Assembly: GCA_016210045.1 (NCBI GenBank)
Contig: JACQUX010000024.1
Location: forward strand, 124,001-188,000
DNA from: Deltaproteobacteria bacterium
GTDB taxonomy: Bacteria > UBA10199 > GCA-002796325 > JACPFF01
DNA length: 64,000 nt
Reading direction: 5' to 3'
Shown here: piece by piece, positions 8,918 through 16,799 of the stretch
Layout of the letters: the number at the start of each line of letters is the position of its first letter
How positions within the stretch are numbered: the first letter of the stretch is position 1
Position numbers and translations under genes: made by a program
The notes under the pieces: generated by a model
What the model was told of the DNA's origin: nothing
Seen by the model: the letters and a program-made list of their open reading frames with translations, nothing else
The model's database searches: none

Positions 8918-9571
8918 TTACTGTGTATGACACGTGGTGCACTGTTGCCCGTTGTCCGCATGGCGCAGCGGGGTGTGACATTGACGGCAATTGGCATTCG
9001 CCCCGTGGAGCGCGTTCAGCGGCCGCGTCGGCGCGGTGGCGTGCGACGGCGCGCTCGCATGGCACACGGCGCAATTTTGGGCGCCCGCGGAGCTGAGCGG
9101 CCAGTGACAATTCAGACAATGTTGATTGCTCGACGACCCCCACGCGGCCGTGTGGGTGATCGGCGCGGTATTCGCATGGCAGCGTTGGCAGAAATCGGCG
9201 CCGCGATGGCAGCTGAAACAACGCGTCCGATCCAACACGGACGTCACGGCGTGCCCCTTCACGCGCCACCATTCGGTGTGGTCGCGCGGCGCCTCTTGCT
9301 GATGGCACGTGCTGCAGTGGGACTCGTTGTGGCACACCAGACAAGTCGAGTCGGTCTTCAGGCCGGACTGCCGGATCCAGTTCCCATGGTCCTTTTCCCA
9401 CGCGGAGTCGTGGCCCTGCGGCCTCGTGGCGCGCGAGCGGCCGTCGTCGTGGCACTCGCTGCAGGCCTGGTCTTTCGCAACCGCCGGATGCGAAACCCGA
9501 CCCGATTCACACTGCTTCACCCCAAGGGTCAGCGGCAAGAGTCCGACGAGCAGGAGTGCGAAGCGTCGCAT
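8918..9571 (-). CDS. Nonaheme periplasmic c-type cytochrome
   Basis: 217 residues with a Sec-type signal peptide and nine CXXCH sites, about one heme per 22 residues after the signal. The short spacing between hemes suggests a wire-like cytochrome. The start overlaps the stop of the upstream barrel gene by one base, so the two are coupled. By position it would be the periplasmic cytochrome that feeds a porin-cytochrome conduit of the Mtr/Omb type, though sequence similarity to those was not tested. Confidence 0.85.
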   Translation of the reverse strand: MRRFALLLVGLLPLTLGVKQCESGRVSHPAVAKDQACSECHDDGRSRATRPQGHDSAWEKDHGNWIRQSGLKTDSTCLVCHNESHCSTCHQQEAPRDHTEWWRVKGHAVTSVLDRTRCFSCHRGADFCQRCHANTAPITHTAAWGSSSNQHCLNCHWPLSSAGAQNCAVCHASAPSHATAPTRPLNALHGANANCRQCHTPLRHADNGQQCTTCHTQ

Positions 9572-10899
9572 TAAAATCTCCAGAGCACACGGGTGTCGAC
9601 CGTGTGAAAATTGCTGACCGCATTATGTTCGAATTCGTAACCGAGCCGCGCTTCCAAGTGTTTCCCCATCCGCGCCCGCACGCGCGCGAAGACCGTTTGG
9701 ACATCGGCCGATTCGTCGCCCGCGAAGACGTTGTAGCGATACAGATAATACGCCGTCCCGGCGGAGAGGCGCACTTTGCGGTCCGCCAATTCCTGCGAGA
9801 CCGTGAACGTGCCGCCGAAGTTGTTGTTCTTCAGCGTGCTGTCGGCACCGTGATAGTAGTCACCGGTCGCGGTAAGACTCATGCCGTGGATTGGCGCATC
9901 CGTCGTCGTCAGTGAAAGGAAGCCGCGTTGATAGCCGTGATTGAATGCCGAGCCGGCTTGGGTGTCGTCCAACGCGCGCATGCCGCCGCCGGCGTCGATC
10001 GCAAAATGTTCGCCGAATCCCTTATGCGCGGTCAGCGTGCCTTCGGTGTACGGGACCAAGAGTCCCGAAAATCCGTACGCGTCCAACTCGATCACGCGGA
10101 ACGCGTAGCCTTTGAGCAGTCGATAGACGTCGCCACGGACATGGAACTGTCGATCGGGGAGCCGAAACACGACCGATCCGCCGACATCGCGGACGTCGTC
10201 GGAGAAGCTGGTGAAGCGCGACGCAAGCGAGAGATACGGCTTCGGGTCCCACCAGATCGACGCGCCCATTAAATGATCCGCTTGGTCGCCGCTCGCAGCC
10301 CGAAAACCGGAGACGGAGTCTTTGACATAGACGTAATCGGCGCGGACACGCAGATTCGCACGCGGGTCCCATTGCAGCGCGCCGCCCGCCAACCAATCGC
10401 CCCAATCGAATCCCATCTGATTTTCGAATTGGTGGACCGGCACGCCGCCGAACGCATACGCAGTGACCCCGGCGAACGGTTTCGATTCCAGATGCACGCC
10501 GTCGAAGTACAGCGATTCGAATTCGAAACGGTGTTGCCGGCCGAACCGCAATTGCGCCACCGGTCCCAATTGGTTGGCCGTCAGATAGGCGTAATAGAGC
10601 CGCCCCACGCCCGTGCTGGAAAAACTGTCGTAGACGCCGCGAAATGTGCGGTCGGTGCCGACGCCGTTCAAGTCGAGCAGGAGACCGCCGAGAAAGGAAC
10701 CCGAGAGGCGATCGGCCGACGCGTTCCCGACATCGAGCGTCAGCGTCGACTCCAAGTCGTGGTCATACGCGCCACTCCCCTGCCGCAGCTTGTAGTGATT
10801 ACTCCAATTGCCACTGAGTGTGGGGGCCGCGACCGCGACCGAACTCGAGAGTCCGAGCAGACATCCGATGCAGATCAGATAAACCAGCCGACGTGCCAC
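9571..10899 (-). CDS. Outer-membrane beta-barrel protein of a porin-cytochrome cluster
   Basis: 442 residues: a signal peptide ending near SVAVAA, then alternating amphipathic strands rich in Tyr, Phe, Gly and Asp, ending in WRF with the C-terminal Phe typical of barrels inserted by the BAM machinery. It leads an operon with a 9-heme and an 8-heme cytochrome, the arrangement of barrels that sheath cytochromes across the outer membrane. Exact strand number and family are not certain. Confidence 0.75.
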   Translation of the reverse strand: MARRLVYLICIGCLLGLSSSVAVAAPTLSGNWSNHYKLRQGSGAYDHDLESTLTLDVGNASADRLSGSFLGGLLLDLNGVGTDRTFRGVYDSFSSTGVGRLYYAYLTANQLGPVAQLRFGRQHRFEFESLYFDGVHLESKPFAGVTAYAFGGVPVHQFENQMGFDWGDWLAGGALQWDPRANLRVRADYVYVKDSVSGFRAASGDQADHLMGASIWWDPKPYLSLASRFTSFSDDVRDVGGSVVFRLPDRQFHVRGDVYRLLKGYAFRVIELDAYGFSGLLVPYTEGTLTAHKGFGEHFAIDAGGGMRALDDTQAGSAFNHGYQRGFLSLTTTDAPIHGMSLTATGDYYHGADSTLKNNNFGGTFTVSQELADRKVRLSAGTAYYLYRYNVFAGDESADVQTVFARVRARMGKHLEARLGYEFEHNAVSNFHTVDTRVLWRF

Positions 10900-11023
10900 A
10901 TCTCCCCCAGGGGCACCCCACTACTGGGGCAGTTTTTATTGCAAGAGCATGGCAAGCTATATGACGGGCAGCGGACGCATGCATGATTTCTATTTGTTTG
11001 GCATCCGGTCGACCGCTGCGCGC

Positions 11024-11059
11024 AAAAAAACGCCGGGCGCCCGTATCGCACGCCCGGCG
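11024..11059 (-). terminator. Rho-independent terminator after the cytochrome-porin gene
   Basis: Minus-strand reading gives a 9-bp GC stem (11051-11059 with 11031-11039) and then seven T (11024-11030), 17 bases past the stop at 11077. Confidence 0.9.
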
Positions 11060-11076
11060 TGGTGATGCGCACTCTG

Positions 11077-12441
11077 TTAGAACATGGCCCGGATATTCAG
11101 CAGCAACTCATGTTGCCGTCCCGTGGCCCGCGCACTCATCTCTTCGCGCGCCGTCAGGCCGATCCGCATATTCTGTCGCGGCATGTAACTGACGTGCTCC
11201 GAGACCTTATGGTACTCGGCCCCGCTGTTCGCGGTGTCCTGGACTTTATCGTACTGGAGCGCCAGGAACCACTGCGGATTCAGCAGGTACCCGACTTGCC
11301 CACTGAAGCCGTGTCGCTTGTTCTGCGCCCCGGCGAAGTCGTAATTGCGCTCCTTCTCCATGAAATAGGACGCGATCACGTCGAGATCTTTCCAGCGTAA
11401 GTTCGCCGCGCCGGAGTAGGCGTAGAACGTGTTCTTGACTTGGGCCACGGCCGGCGTCTCCGCCCCGGAAACGGCGGTGTCGCGCCCATGCATCCCCCAC
11501 GCCGTCACGGAACTCCCGGCGAAGTCCCCATCCGGGATTTCGAAGCGGAGCGTCCCGAAGAAGTTCTTATACTGATTCGAGTCGACGAATTTCGACCCGT
11601 TCGCCACGCCGACGGAATATTGGAAAAATCCCTTATAGCCGTACACCTCGATCGCCGGGGTGGGGCTCTCCAGCCGAATTTGGTCTTCCGGGGCCAACGC
11701 AGCCGCAGCCCCAAGGCTGGTCCGCGCGTTCGTGGCCGCGATGTTGATATTCGGGATCATCCGGAGCCGGCCGGTCTGGGCGTGCCAGTTCATCATCGAG
11801 AGCTTGCCTAATCGGATATTCAACAAGCTGGTGTGGAACAAGTTGTGATACCCGAGCGTGAACCAATTGATATGGGGCACTCCGGCAGTGCTGTAGGTCG
11901 TGCCGTTTTCCCCGTTCATCTCGACCTCGGCAAAGATCGAGGCGTTCTTGAAGATCGTCCCGGCCACGAAGAACTGGAGCCAATTCGCCGCGCCGAAATT
12001 GTAGCGCAGCTTTTGCGTCCCATCGATGTTGAGTGCCTTCGTCGTCACCTCGACCGGGGTAAAACTGATCCGGAAGCCGAATAAGTTGCTGACCTTGTCG
12101 ATGAACGTCAGGTCGTCGATCTTCTCTTTGGTGTCGTCGCCGTCTTCCGTGTCTTCGAATTGATAGCCGTTCCGCGCGAACTTCTCGCCGATGTAATTCA
12201 GCCGCGGGAAGGCCGTATGGCAAGTCTGACACGCCACGTTATATTTCCGCGCCCATTGCGCCACGGCATTTGCGGATTGCATATCAACCGCAGCCGGTGT
12301 GACCGGGAACCAATCGGTCGCCAAATACGACCGCGCCGGACAGGCGTCGTCCGACCAATGGATCGTCAGGCTCATCCCGAAAAACACCGCCACCGCCAGC
12401 CCCAACCCCAGCAGCCACCTTCGCTTCCGCCCCTTCTGCAT
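11077..12441 (-). CDS. Monoheme cytochrome c fused to an outer-membrane barrel (Cyc2-like layout)
   Basis: 454 residues. An N-terminal signal/anchor is followed near residue 70 by a single heme site CQTCH in the context RKYNVACQTCH, then AFPRLNYIGEKFARNGY, and then about 350 residues of beta-barrel-like sequence ending in Phe. A single small cytochrome plugged onto a porin is the design of Cyc2-type fused cytochrome-porins, some of which oxidise Fe(II) at the cell surface. The post-heme region resembles that class, but Cyc2 itself was not verified. It is monocistronic with its own terminator. Confidence 0.75.
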   Translation of the reverse strand: MQKGRKRRWLLGLGLAVAVFFGMSLTIHWSDDACPARSYLATDWFPVTPAAVDMQSANAVAQWARKYNVACQTCHTAFPRLNYIGEKFARNGYQFEDTEDGDDTKEKIDDLTFIDKVSNLFGFRISFTPVEVTTKALNIDGTQKLRYNFGAANWLQFFVAGTIFKNASIFAEVEMNGENGTTYSTAGVPHINWFTLGYHNLFHTSLLNIRLGKLSMMNWHAQTGRLRMIPNINIAATNARTSLGAAAALAPEDQIRLESPTPAIEVYGYKGFFQYSVGVANGSKFVDSNQYKNFFGTLRFEIPDGDFAGSSVTAWGMHGRDTAVSGAETPAVAQVKNTFYAYSGAANLRWKDLDVIASYFMEKERNYDFAGAQNKRHGFSGQVGYLLNPQWFLALQYDKVQDTANSGAEYHKVSEHVSYMPRQNMRIGLTAREEMSARATGRQHELLLNIRAMF

Positions 12442-12571
12442 ACGACCCCCTTGGTGAAAAAGTTTGGAACTGACTACACGAATGTCCGTTTGAATGGCTA
12501 CCTGTATATTAAAGACCCGTCATCTGTCGTCATGACCGACACAACGCACTCACATGATTGTCGTCATTTTG

Positions 12572-13921
12572 CTACCCACGCTTGATGTACCGTGTCGTGG
12601 GGCCTTGACCGATCTTTTGCAAATACCCTGCACGCAACAAACCTTGAATCAGTTTCTTCGCACTCGTCCCGCCGATATTACCGAACGCTTCAATCTGCCG
12701 TCTGGTAATTTCCGCATTGGCGGCAAAATAGTGATCCAGCGCTTGGCGGACTTCAGGCCGTTCCACCGCGCCGCGTGGCCGTCGAAACACGACCTTGACC
12801 TGGTCGTGATTCGCCTCGAAGGTCGGTGGAGGATTATTGTTCTTCTTGAGGGCCCGGCGCATGAGTCGCACCCCCTGCCCCAGTTCTTCCGTCAGCCCCA
12901 ACGTCAATAAGGCATGCATGATCTTCGGATTCCGCGAGTAATGCCGGCGATCCATATTTTCCAACGTGATCATGCTGGGCAACCCTCCTGCACTGATCAC
13001 TTCCAGCCGGTCCGGATACCAACGACATTCGTTCCGCAACCCGGCGATGCGATAATCGCGATGGGCAAAGGCATTCAACAAGGCCTCGCGGATCGCGGCC
13101 TCCGGATATCGCTGTTCCTCGTGGCGACGCAGCCCACGCACCCCCCTCGTGATGTTGTTGTACGGCCGGATGAGTTCCATGAGTCGATCCAACAACCGGA
13201 CCGCCGGCAGCGCGATATCTTCTCGAAACGTGTACATGCGTCCTTCCGCACCGTATTGCACGAACGTGAAATCGCGCTGCAATAAAATGTCGTCGCCGGA
13301 TTTGCCAAAGAGGATCAATGCCCCAGCCCGGATTTTGAATTGCCCGTGTTCCTGTTTTGCCAAGCCGGCTTTGATCAAAAACTCTTCGAGATGCAGATCG
13401 CCTCGCACGGAGGTTGCCGCGCGGCGAGCCACGACATATTCTTGCAGTGCTGCGACATCGAGCGCTTCCAGGCCCATGTCGAGCAGGCGTTCTTCATACG
13501 ACACCTCGGATTTCGTTTCTGCCAGCCGTAATAATTCCTCACCCAGCACCCGCTTATCCTGCGTCCCGACCCGAATGTAGGTCTGTCCCGCTGCCACGGA
13601 ATGGAGATGGCCACTCTTCTCGATACGGATCTTCAACACCGCTCTGCCTCGACTCACCGGAATCCGCTGTAATGAGATCGGCACCGGGGGCGAACACCCC
13701 TCTCGCGCCGCATTTTGAATATGATCCAACACGGTTGATGTCACCGCCAGACCTTGAATCAGTCGCTGATCGGTCACTCCAAGATAGATCGCGCCCCCCT
13801 CCGTATTGGCAAGGGCCGTCATCGTCACAGCGAGCTCTTTCGGACTCACGCCGCCGGAATAGGATTTAAATTCAATAAGATCTGACTCTTCCGCTGGAAT
13901 GATCCCTTCCGAATCAGTCAT
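12572..13921 (-). CDS. AlbA_2/Schlafen-type ATP-binding domain protein, RecG-like C-terminus
   Basis: 449 residues. The N-terminus has the AlbA_2 (Schlafen AAA_4) signature, with ESDLIEFKS near residue 12 and NTEGGAIYLGVTD near 39. The middle has REALLNAFAHRDY and the C-terminus a winged-helix-like segment, as in proteins annotated as putative transcriptional regulators or RecG-like helicases. Function is unknown. It lies in an accessory patch next to remnants of another copy and of korB, so it is probably horizontally acquired. Confidence 0.8.
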   Translation of the reverse strand: MTDSEGIIPAEESDLIEFKSYSGGVSPKELAVTMTALANTEGGAIYLGVTDQRLIQGLAVTSTVLDHIQNAAREGCSPPVPISLQRIPVSRGRAVLKIRIEKSGHLHSVAAGQTYIRVGTQDKRVLGEELLRLAETKSEVSYEERLLDMGLEALDVAALQEYVVARRAATSVRGDLHLEEFLIKAGLAKQEHGQFKIRAGALILFGKSGDDILLQRDFTFVQYGAEGRMYTFREDIALPAVRLLDRLMELIRPYNNITRGVRGLRRHEEQRYPEAAIREALLNAFAHRDYRIAGLRNECRWYPDRLEVISAGGLPSMITLENMDRRHYSRNPKIMHALLTLGLTEELGQGVRLMRRALKKNNNPPPTFEANHDQVKVVFRRPRGAVERPEVRQALDHYFAANAEITRRQIEAFGNIGGTSAKKLIQGLLRAGYLQKIGQGPTTRYIKRG

Positions 13922-14036
13922 GGATAACTTCTAACATATCGGTCACAATCGGTCTACACTGATAAATATCGGCCGCGACCCCAGCGCGCAACCTGATCTG
14001 TAATGCCTGCGGGGATTGAGGACCGTAGCAATCACT

Positions 14037-14121
14037 CTACTCTTCGACCCGCTCCGTCACGGCCGCAAAAGTTGTCTCCGCAACAGGTCGACGATGGAGC
14101 ACGCCCATGGCCCACAGCGCG
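14037..14121 (-). pseudogene. Displaced copy of the 3' end of korB
   Basis: 85 bases match the last 85 bases of korB (15674-15758) at 69 of 85 positions, including the stop codon. In frame it still reads as the KorB tail HRRPVA..TFAAVTERVEE. Most differences are at third codon positions or conservative. It has no upstream coding part. It looks like a former genuine korB end cut off from its gene by the DNA between 14122 and 15673. Confidence 0.85.
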
Positions 14122-14137
14122 GGTGCAGAGCCTGTTT

Positions 14138-14409
14138 CTACCCGCGCTTGATATATCGTGTCCCAGGGCCTTGACCGATCTTTTGCAAATACCCTGCACG
14201 CAACAAACCTTGAATCAGTTTCTTCGCACTCGTCCCGCCGATATTACCGAACGCTTCAATCTGCCGTTATGCTCTAACACGAGCGGCGTCACCGCCACAA
14301 CGTGGATCAGTCGCTGATCGGTCACCCCAAGATAGATCACGCCCCCTTCCGTATTGGCAAAGGCCGTCATCGTCACGGCCAGATCCTTCGGGTTCACACC
14401 GCCGGATTA
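14138..14409 (-). pseudogene. Remnant of an AlbA_2-type gene with a large internal deletion
   Basis: Bases 14138-14267 match the C-terminal end and stop of the gene at 12572-13921 nearly base for base. Bases 14280-14409 match its N-terminal region (PKDLAVTMTAFANTEGG). The roughly 1 kb in between is missing and the start is lost. It is a second, decayed copy of the neighbouring accessory gene. Confidence 0.85.
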
Positions 14410-14434
14410 GAGTTTTTCGACAAGCCCAATACCG

Positions 14435-15583
14435 TTATTCGAGGAAGGTGGGGATCTGGCGGAGGAACTCCTGGATTGGGATGATGTCGATCCCTCCCTC
14501 GCGCATTTTCCGGTTCCCGCCATACACACAACAGGCGGAGGCCATCGGATAGTCTTTCAGAAAGGCACGTAGGCCGGTGAGATCGGCGGGTCGAATCTTG
14601 GCCGCCCGTTTTACCTCGAGCGCCTTGATGCCCCGCGGTCCGTAACAGATAAAATCCACTTCCGTTCCTTGAGACGTCCGCCAGTAATAGAGGTCATATC
14701 CATAGTGATAAGAGTCGTTGAGCGCCCGCAGTTCTTGGAAGATCAACGTTTCGTATGCCACGCCTTCGATCTCTTCCGGTCGATCCAGGGGACCCTTCGG
14801 GCGCAGCGTGCGATACACGCCGACATCAAAGAAAAAGAATTTGGGATGGGCCACGAGTCGGCGCTTGGCGCGCTTGGTGAAGGCGGGGAGCCGCACGGCC
14901 ATCAATAAGTCTTCCACGATCCCGAAGTATTGTTCGACAACCTTCCGCTCAACGTGGCAATCATTGGCAACGGCCGAGATGTTGAGGACGCTTGCTTGGG
15001 AAAAACTTGCGGCCTCCAGAAAACGTGAAAAGGCCGCGAGGTTCCGTGTCAGGCCTTCCTGTTGGACTTCCTCCCGCAAGTAGGTCCGAATGTACGATTC
15101 AAGATAGCGCGTGGGATCTTCCTCAGTGTAGGCGCATGGAAGGTGACCATGGCGCACGGAGTGGGCCAACTCGAAATCCGCGCCCAGCTCCTGGACCGTC
15201 AGTGGATAGCACAGGAATGTGAGGGCACGACCGGCAAGCAAGTTGACGCCTTTCCGCCGGAGTTTGCGTGCGCTCGATCCCGTGAGAACGAATTGTCGAC
15301 GATCACGTTCGATCAAACGGTGGACTTCGTTCAAGAGTTCGGGGATCCGTTGCACCTCGTCGATGATCACGGCGTATTGAAAGCCGGTAGGGATCAACTG
15401 TTCGAGCCGACTCGGGTGGGCGAGAAGGTCGGCGTAGAGCTCCGATTCGAGCAGATCAATGTAGAGGGCGTGAGGGAATTGCGCACGGACCCAGCTCGAT
15501 TTTCCGGTGCCGCGTGGTCCAAACAGAAAAAAACTCTTCTTCGGTGGGGTGAGCAATCTGGAATACATAATTCCAGATTGCAT
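14435..15583 (-). CDS. AAA-type ATPase with DUF4143-like C-terminus
   Basis: 382 residues. Walker A is GPRGTGKSS (about 22-30), Walker B is VIIDEVQRIPE (about 71-81) and the sensor region is LTGSSARKL (about 100-108). The C-terminus has the nuclease-like pattern TEVDFICYGPRG....EVK found in DUF4143 proteins. These ATPases are common in accessory DNA; their function is not established. Two start codons are possible, 15583 and 15568, both inside a perfect inverted repeat. It is part of the inserted segment downstream of korB. Confidence 0.82.
   Translation of the reverse strand: MQSGIMYSRLLTPPKKSFFLFGPRGTGKSSWVRAQFPHALYIDLLESELYADLLAHPSRLEQLIPTGFQYAVIIDEVQRIPELLNEVHRLIERDRRQFVLTGSSARKLRRKGVNLLAGRALTFLCYPLTVQELGADFELAHSVRHGHLPCAYTEEDPTRYLESYIRTYLREEVQQEGLTRNLAAFSRFLEAASFSQASVLNISAVANDCHVERKVVEQYFGIVEDLLMAVRLPAFTKRAKRRLVAHPKFFFFDVGVYRTLRPKGPLDRPEEIEGVAYETLIFQELRALNDSYHYGYDLYYWRTSQGTEVDFICYGPRGIKALEVKRAAKIRPADLTGLRAFLKDYPMASACCVYGGNRKMREGGIDIIPIQEFLRQIPTFLE
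15553..15581. promoter_or_regulatory. Perfect 12-bp inverted repeat spanning the start codons of the DUF4143 gene
   Basis: GCAATCTGGAAT (15553-15564) is mirrored at 15570-15581 with a 5-base centre. One candidate ATG lies at the outer edge and the other in the loop. It could be an operator for self-repression or an mRNA hairpin that hides the start. Confidence 0.6.
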
Positions 15584-15673
15584 ATATTTTTGGATTTATC
15601 AATTCCATTTTGCACAAAGCCCCATCCTGTCGATGATATCCCAATCCTAGAGGAGCACATCTCATTAAACGCC

Positions 15674-16477
15674 CTACTCTTCCACGCGTTCGGTCACGGC
15701 GGCGAATGTGGCGTCCGCAACGGGACGGCGATGGATCACGCCCATGGTCCACGGCGCGTCGCGAGCGATGCGGTATGCGGATTCCGCGTCGGCCGGGTTG
15801 TAGTCGGGCGGGAGCGTTTGCAAATTCTTGTCGATCTCGTCCTGAAACTCGCGGCCTTGATAGGTGACGCAGACGGAGAGGCAGTGGATGAACGCGAAGC
15901 CGGGATAGCGAATCGCTTCGGTCAGCATTCGGGTCATATGGGCCATGTCGCCGGCATGGGTGCGCGCGACGAAGCCGGCGCCGGACGCGAGCACCAACAG
16001 CACGGGATTGATCGGCGGCTCGTCGACGCCGGCCAAGTGTTTGCGCTCCTTAGTGGCGCGCGACGTGGTCGGCGAGGCCTGGCCCTTGGTGAGTCCGTAG
16101 ATCGAATTGTCCATCACGAAATAGGTCAGGTCCGGATTGCGGCGAATGGCATGCGGGATATGGCCGCCGCCGATCGCGAACGCGTCGCCGTCACCGCCGC
16201 ACGCGAGCACGGTCAGATCGGGGCGCGCGGTTTTCAGGCCGGTCGCGATCGGGAGCGCGCGGCCGTGGACGCTGTTGAATCCGTACGTGGCGCAGTACCC
16301 GGGCATGCGGCTGGAGCAGCCGATCCCGGAGATGACGGCGATTTGTTCGTTGGGGAGCCCGAGTTCCGCAAATGCGCGGGTGAAACTCTTCAACACGGCA
16401 TAATCGCCGCATCCGGTGCACCAGACCGGATTGCATTCGTTGCGGTACTCAATGGGCTTCCGTTTCGCTGTGGTCAT
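15674..16477 (-). CDS. korB: 2-oxoacid:ferredoxin oxidoreductase beta subunit (KorB-type)
   Basis: 267 residues binding thiamine diphosphate and a [4Fe-4S] cluster. Cluster Cys residues lie in CNPVWCTGCGDY, and the ThDP motif GDGDAFAIGGGH runs on to MDNSIYGLTKGQ and SPTT. This form is typical of 2-oxoglutarate-type enzymes working with a fused gamma-alpha partner, which lies upstream. It is the last gene of the rnfB-korA-korB run, separated from korA by 322 bases holding a palindromic element. A displaced copy of its 3' end lies at 14037-14121. Confidence 0.9.
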   Translation of the reverse strand: MTTAKRKPIEYRNECNPVWCTGCGDYAVLKSFTRAFAELGLPNEQIAVISGIGCSSRMPGYCATYGFNSVHGRALPIATGLKTARPDLTVLACGGDGDAFAIGGGHIPHAIRRNPDLTYFVMDNSIYGLTKGQASPTTSRATKERKHLAGVDEPPINPVLLVLASGAGFVARTHAGDMAHMTRMLTEAIRYPGFAFIHCLSVCVTYQGREFQDEIDKNLQTLPPDYNPADAESAYRIARDAPWTMGVIHRRPVADATFAAVTERVEE

Positions 16478-16510
16478 AGGGTTGCTCCTCGTTTTTTTTC
16501 AAGGTGGACC

Positions 16511-16655
16511 GGCGAGGTGACAGTCTCCCTACGGGGGGCACGCGTCGGATTCGGCTTACGCGCCGAATCCGCGCTCACGCTCGCGCGCTGCGGCATCATC
16601 AGCATGGATGCAGCGCGCTCCGCGAGTCCCCCCGTAGGGAGACTGTCACCTCGCC
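16511..16655. repeat. Palindromic element P1 between korA and korB
   Basis: A perfect 28-bp inverted repeat (16511-16538 and 16628-16655) encloses 89 bases. Inside are two further hairpins (about 16547-16555 with 16562-16570, and 16583-16591 with 16610-16618) joined by a GCTCACGCTCGC linker. The same plan occurs at 19439-19590. The rest of the 322-base gap, to 16799, is A/T-rich with short TTTTGCA-type repeats; no gene seen. Confidence 0.85.
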
Positions 16656-16799
16656 GATCATCATTCATATACACTGCGTATGCTCCGCATTCTGACCATG
16701 TGCTTCACTCCAGTGGGTGGAAAAGCAAGGACTGTGGAGCCACTTGTTTCCGCCATTTTGCACTTTGCATTTTGATTTTTGCCTTTTTGCATTTTCCGT

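Noticed and set aside
8901-9455. Longer start for the octaheme lipoprotein upstream of 8900
   Set aside because: The open frame continues upstream but overlaps the nonaheme gene out of frame; the ATG at 8900 has a ribosome site and a lipobox.
14435-15583. Integrase or transposase driving the 3'-end swap
   Set aside because: The protein has Walker motifs and a DUF4143-like end, with no tyrosine or serine recombinase or DDE motif visible. No recombinase gene is seen in either inserted segment.
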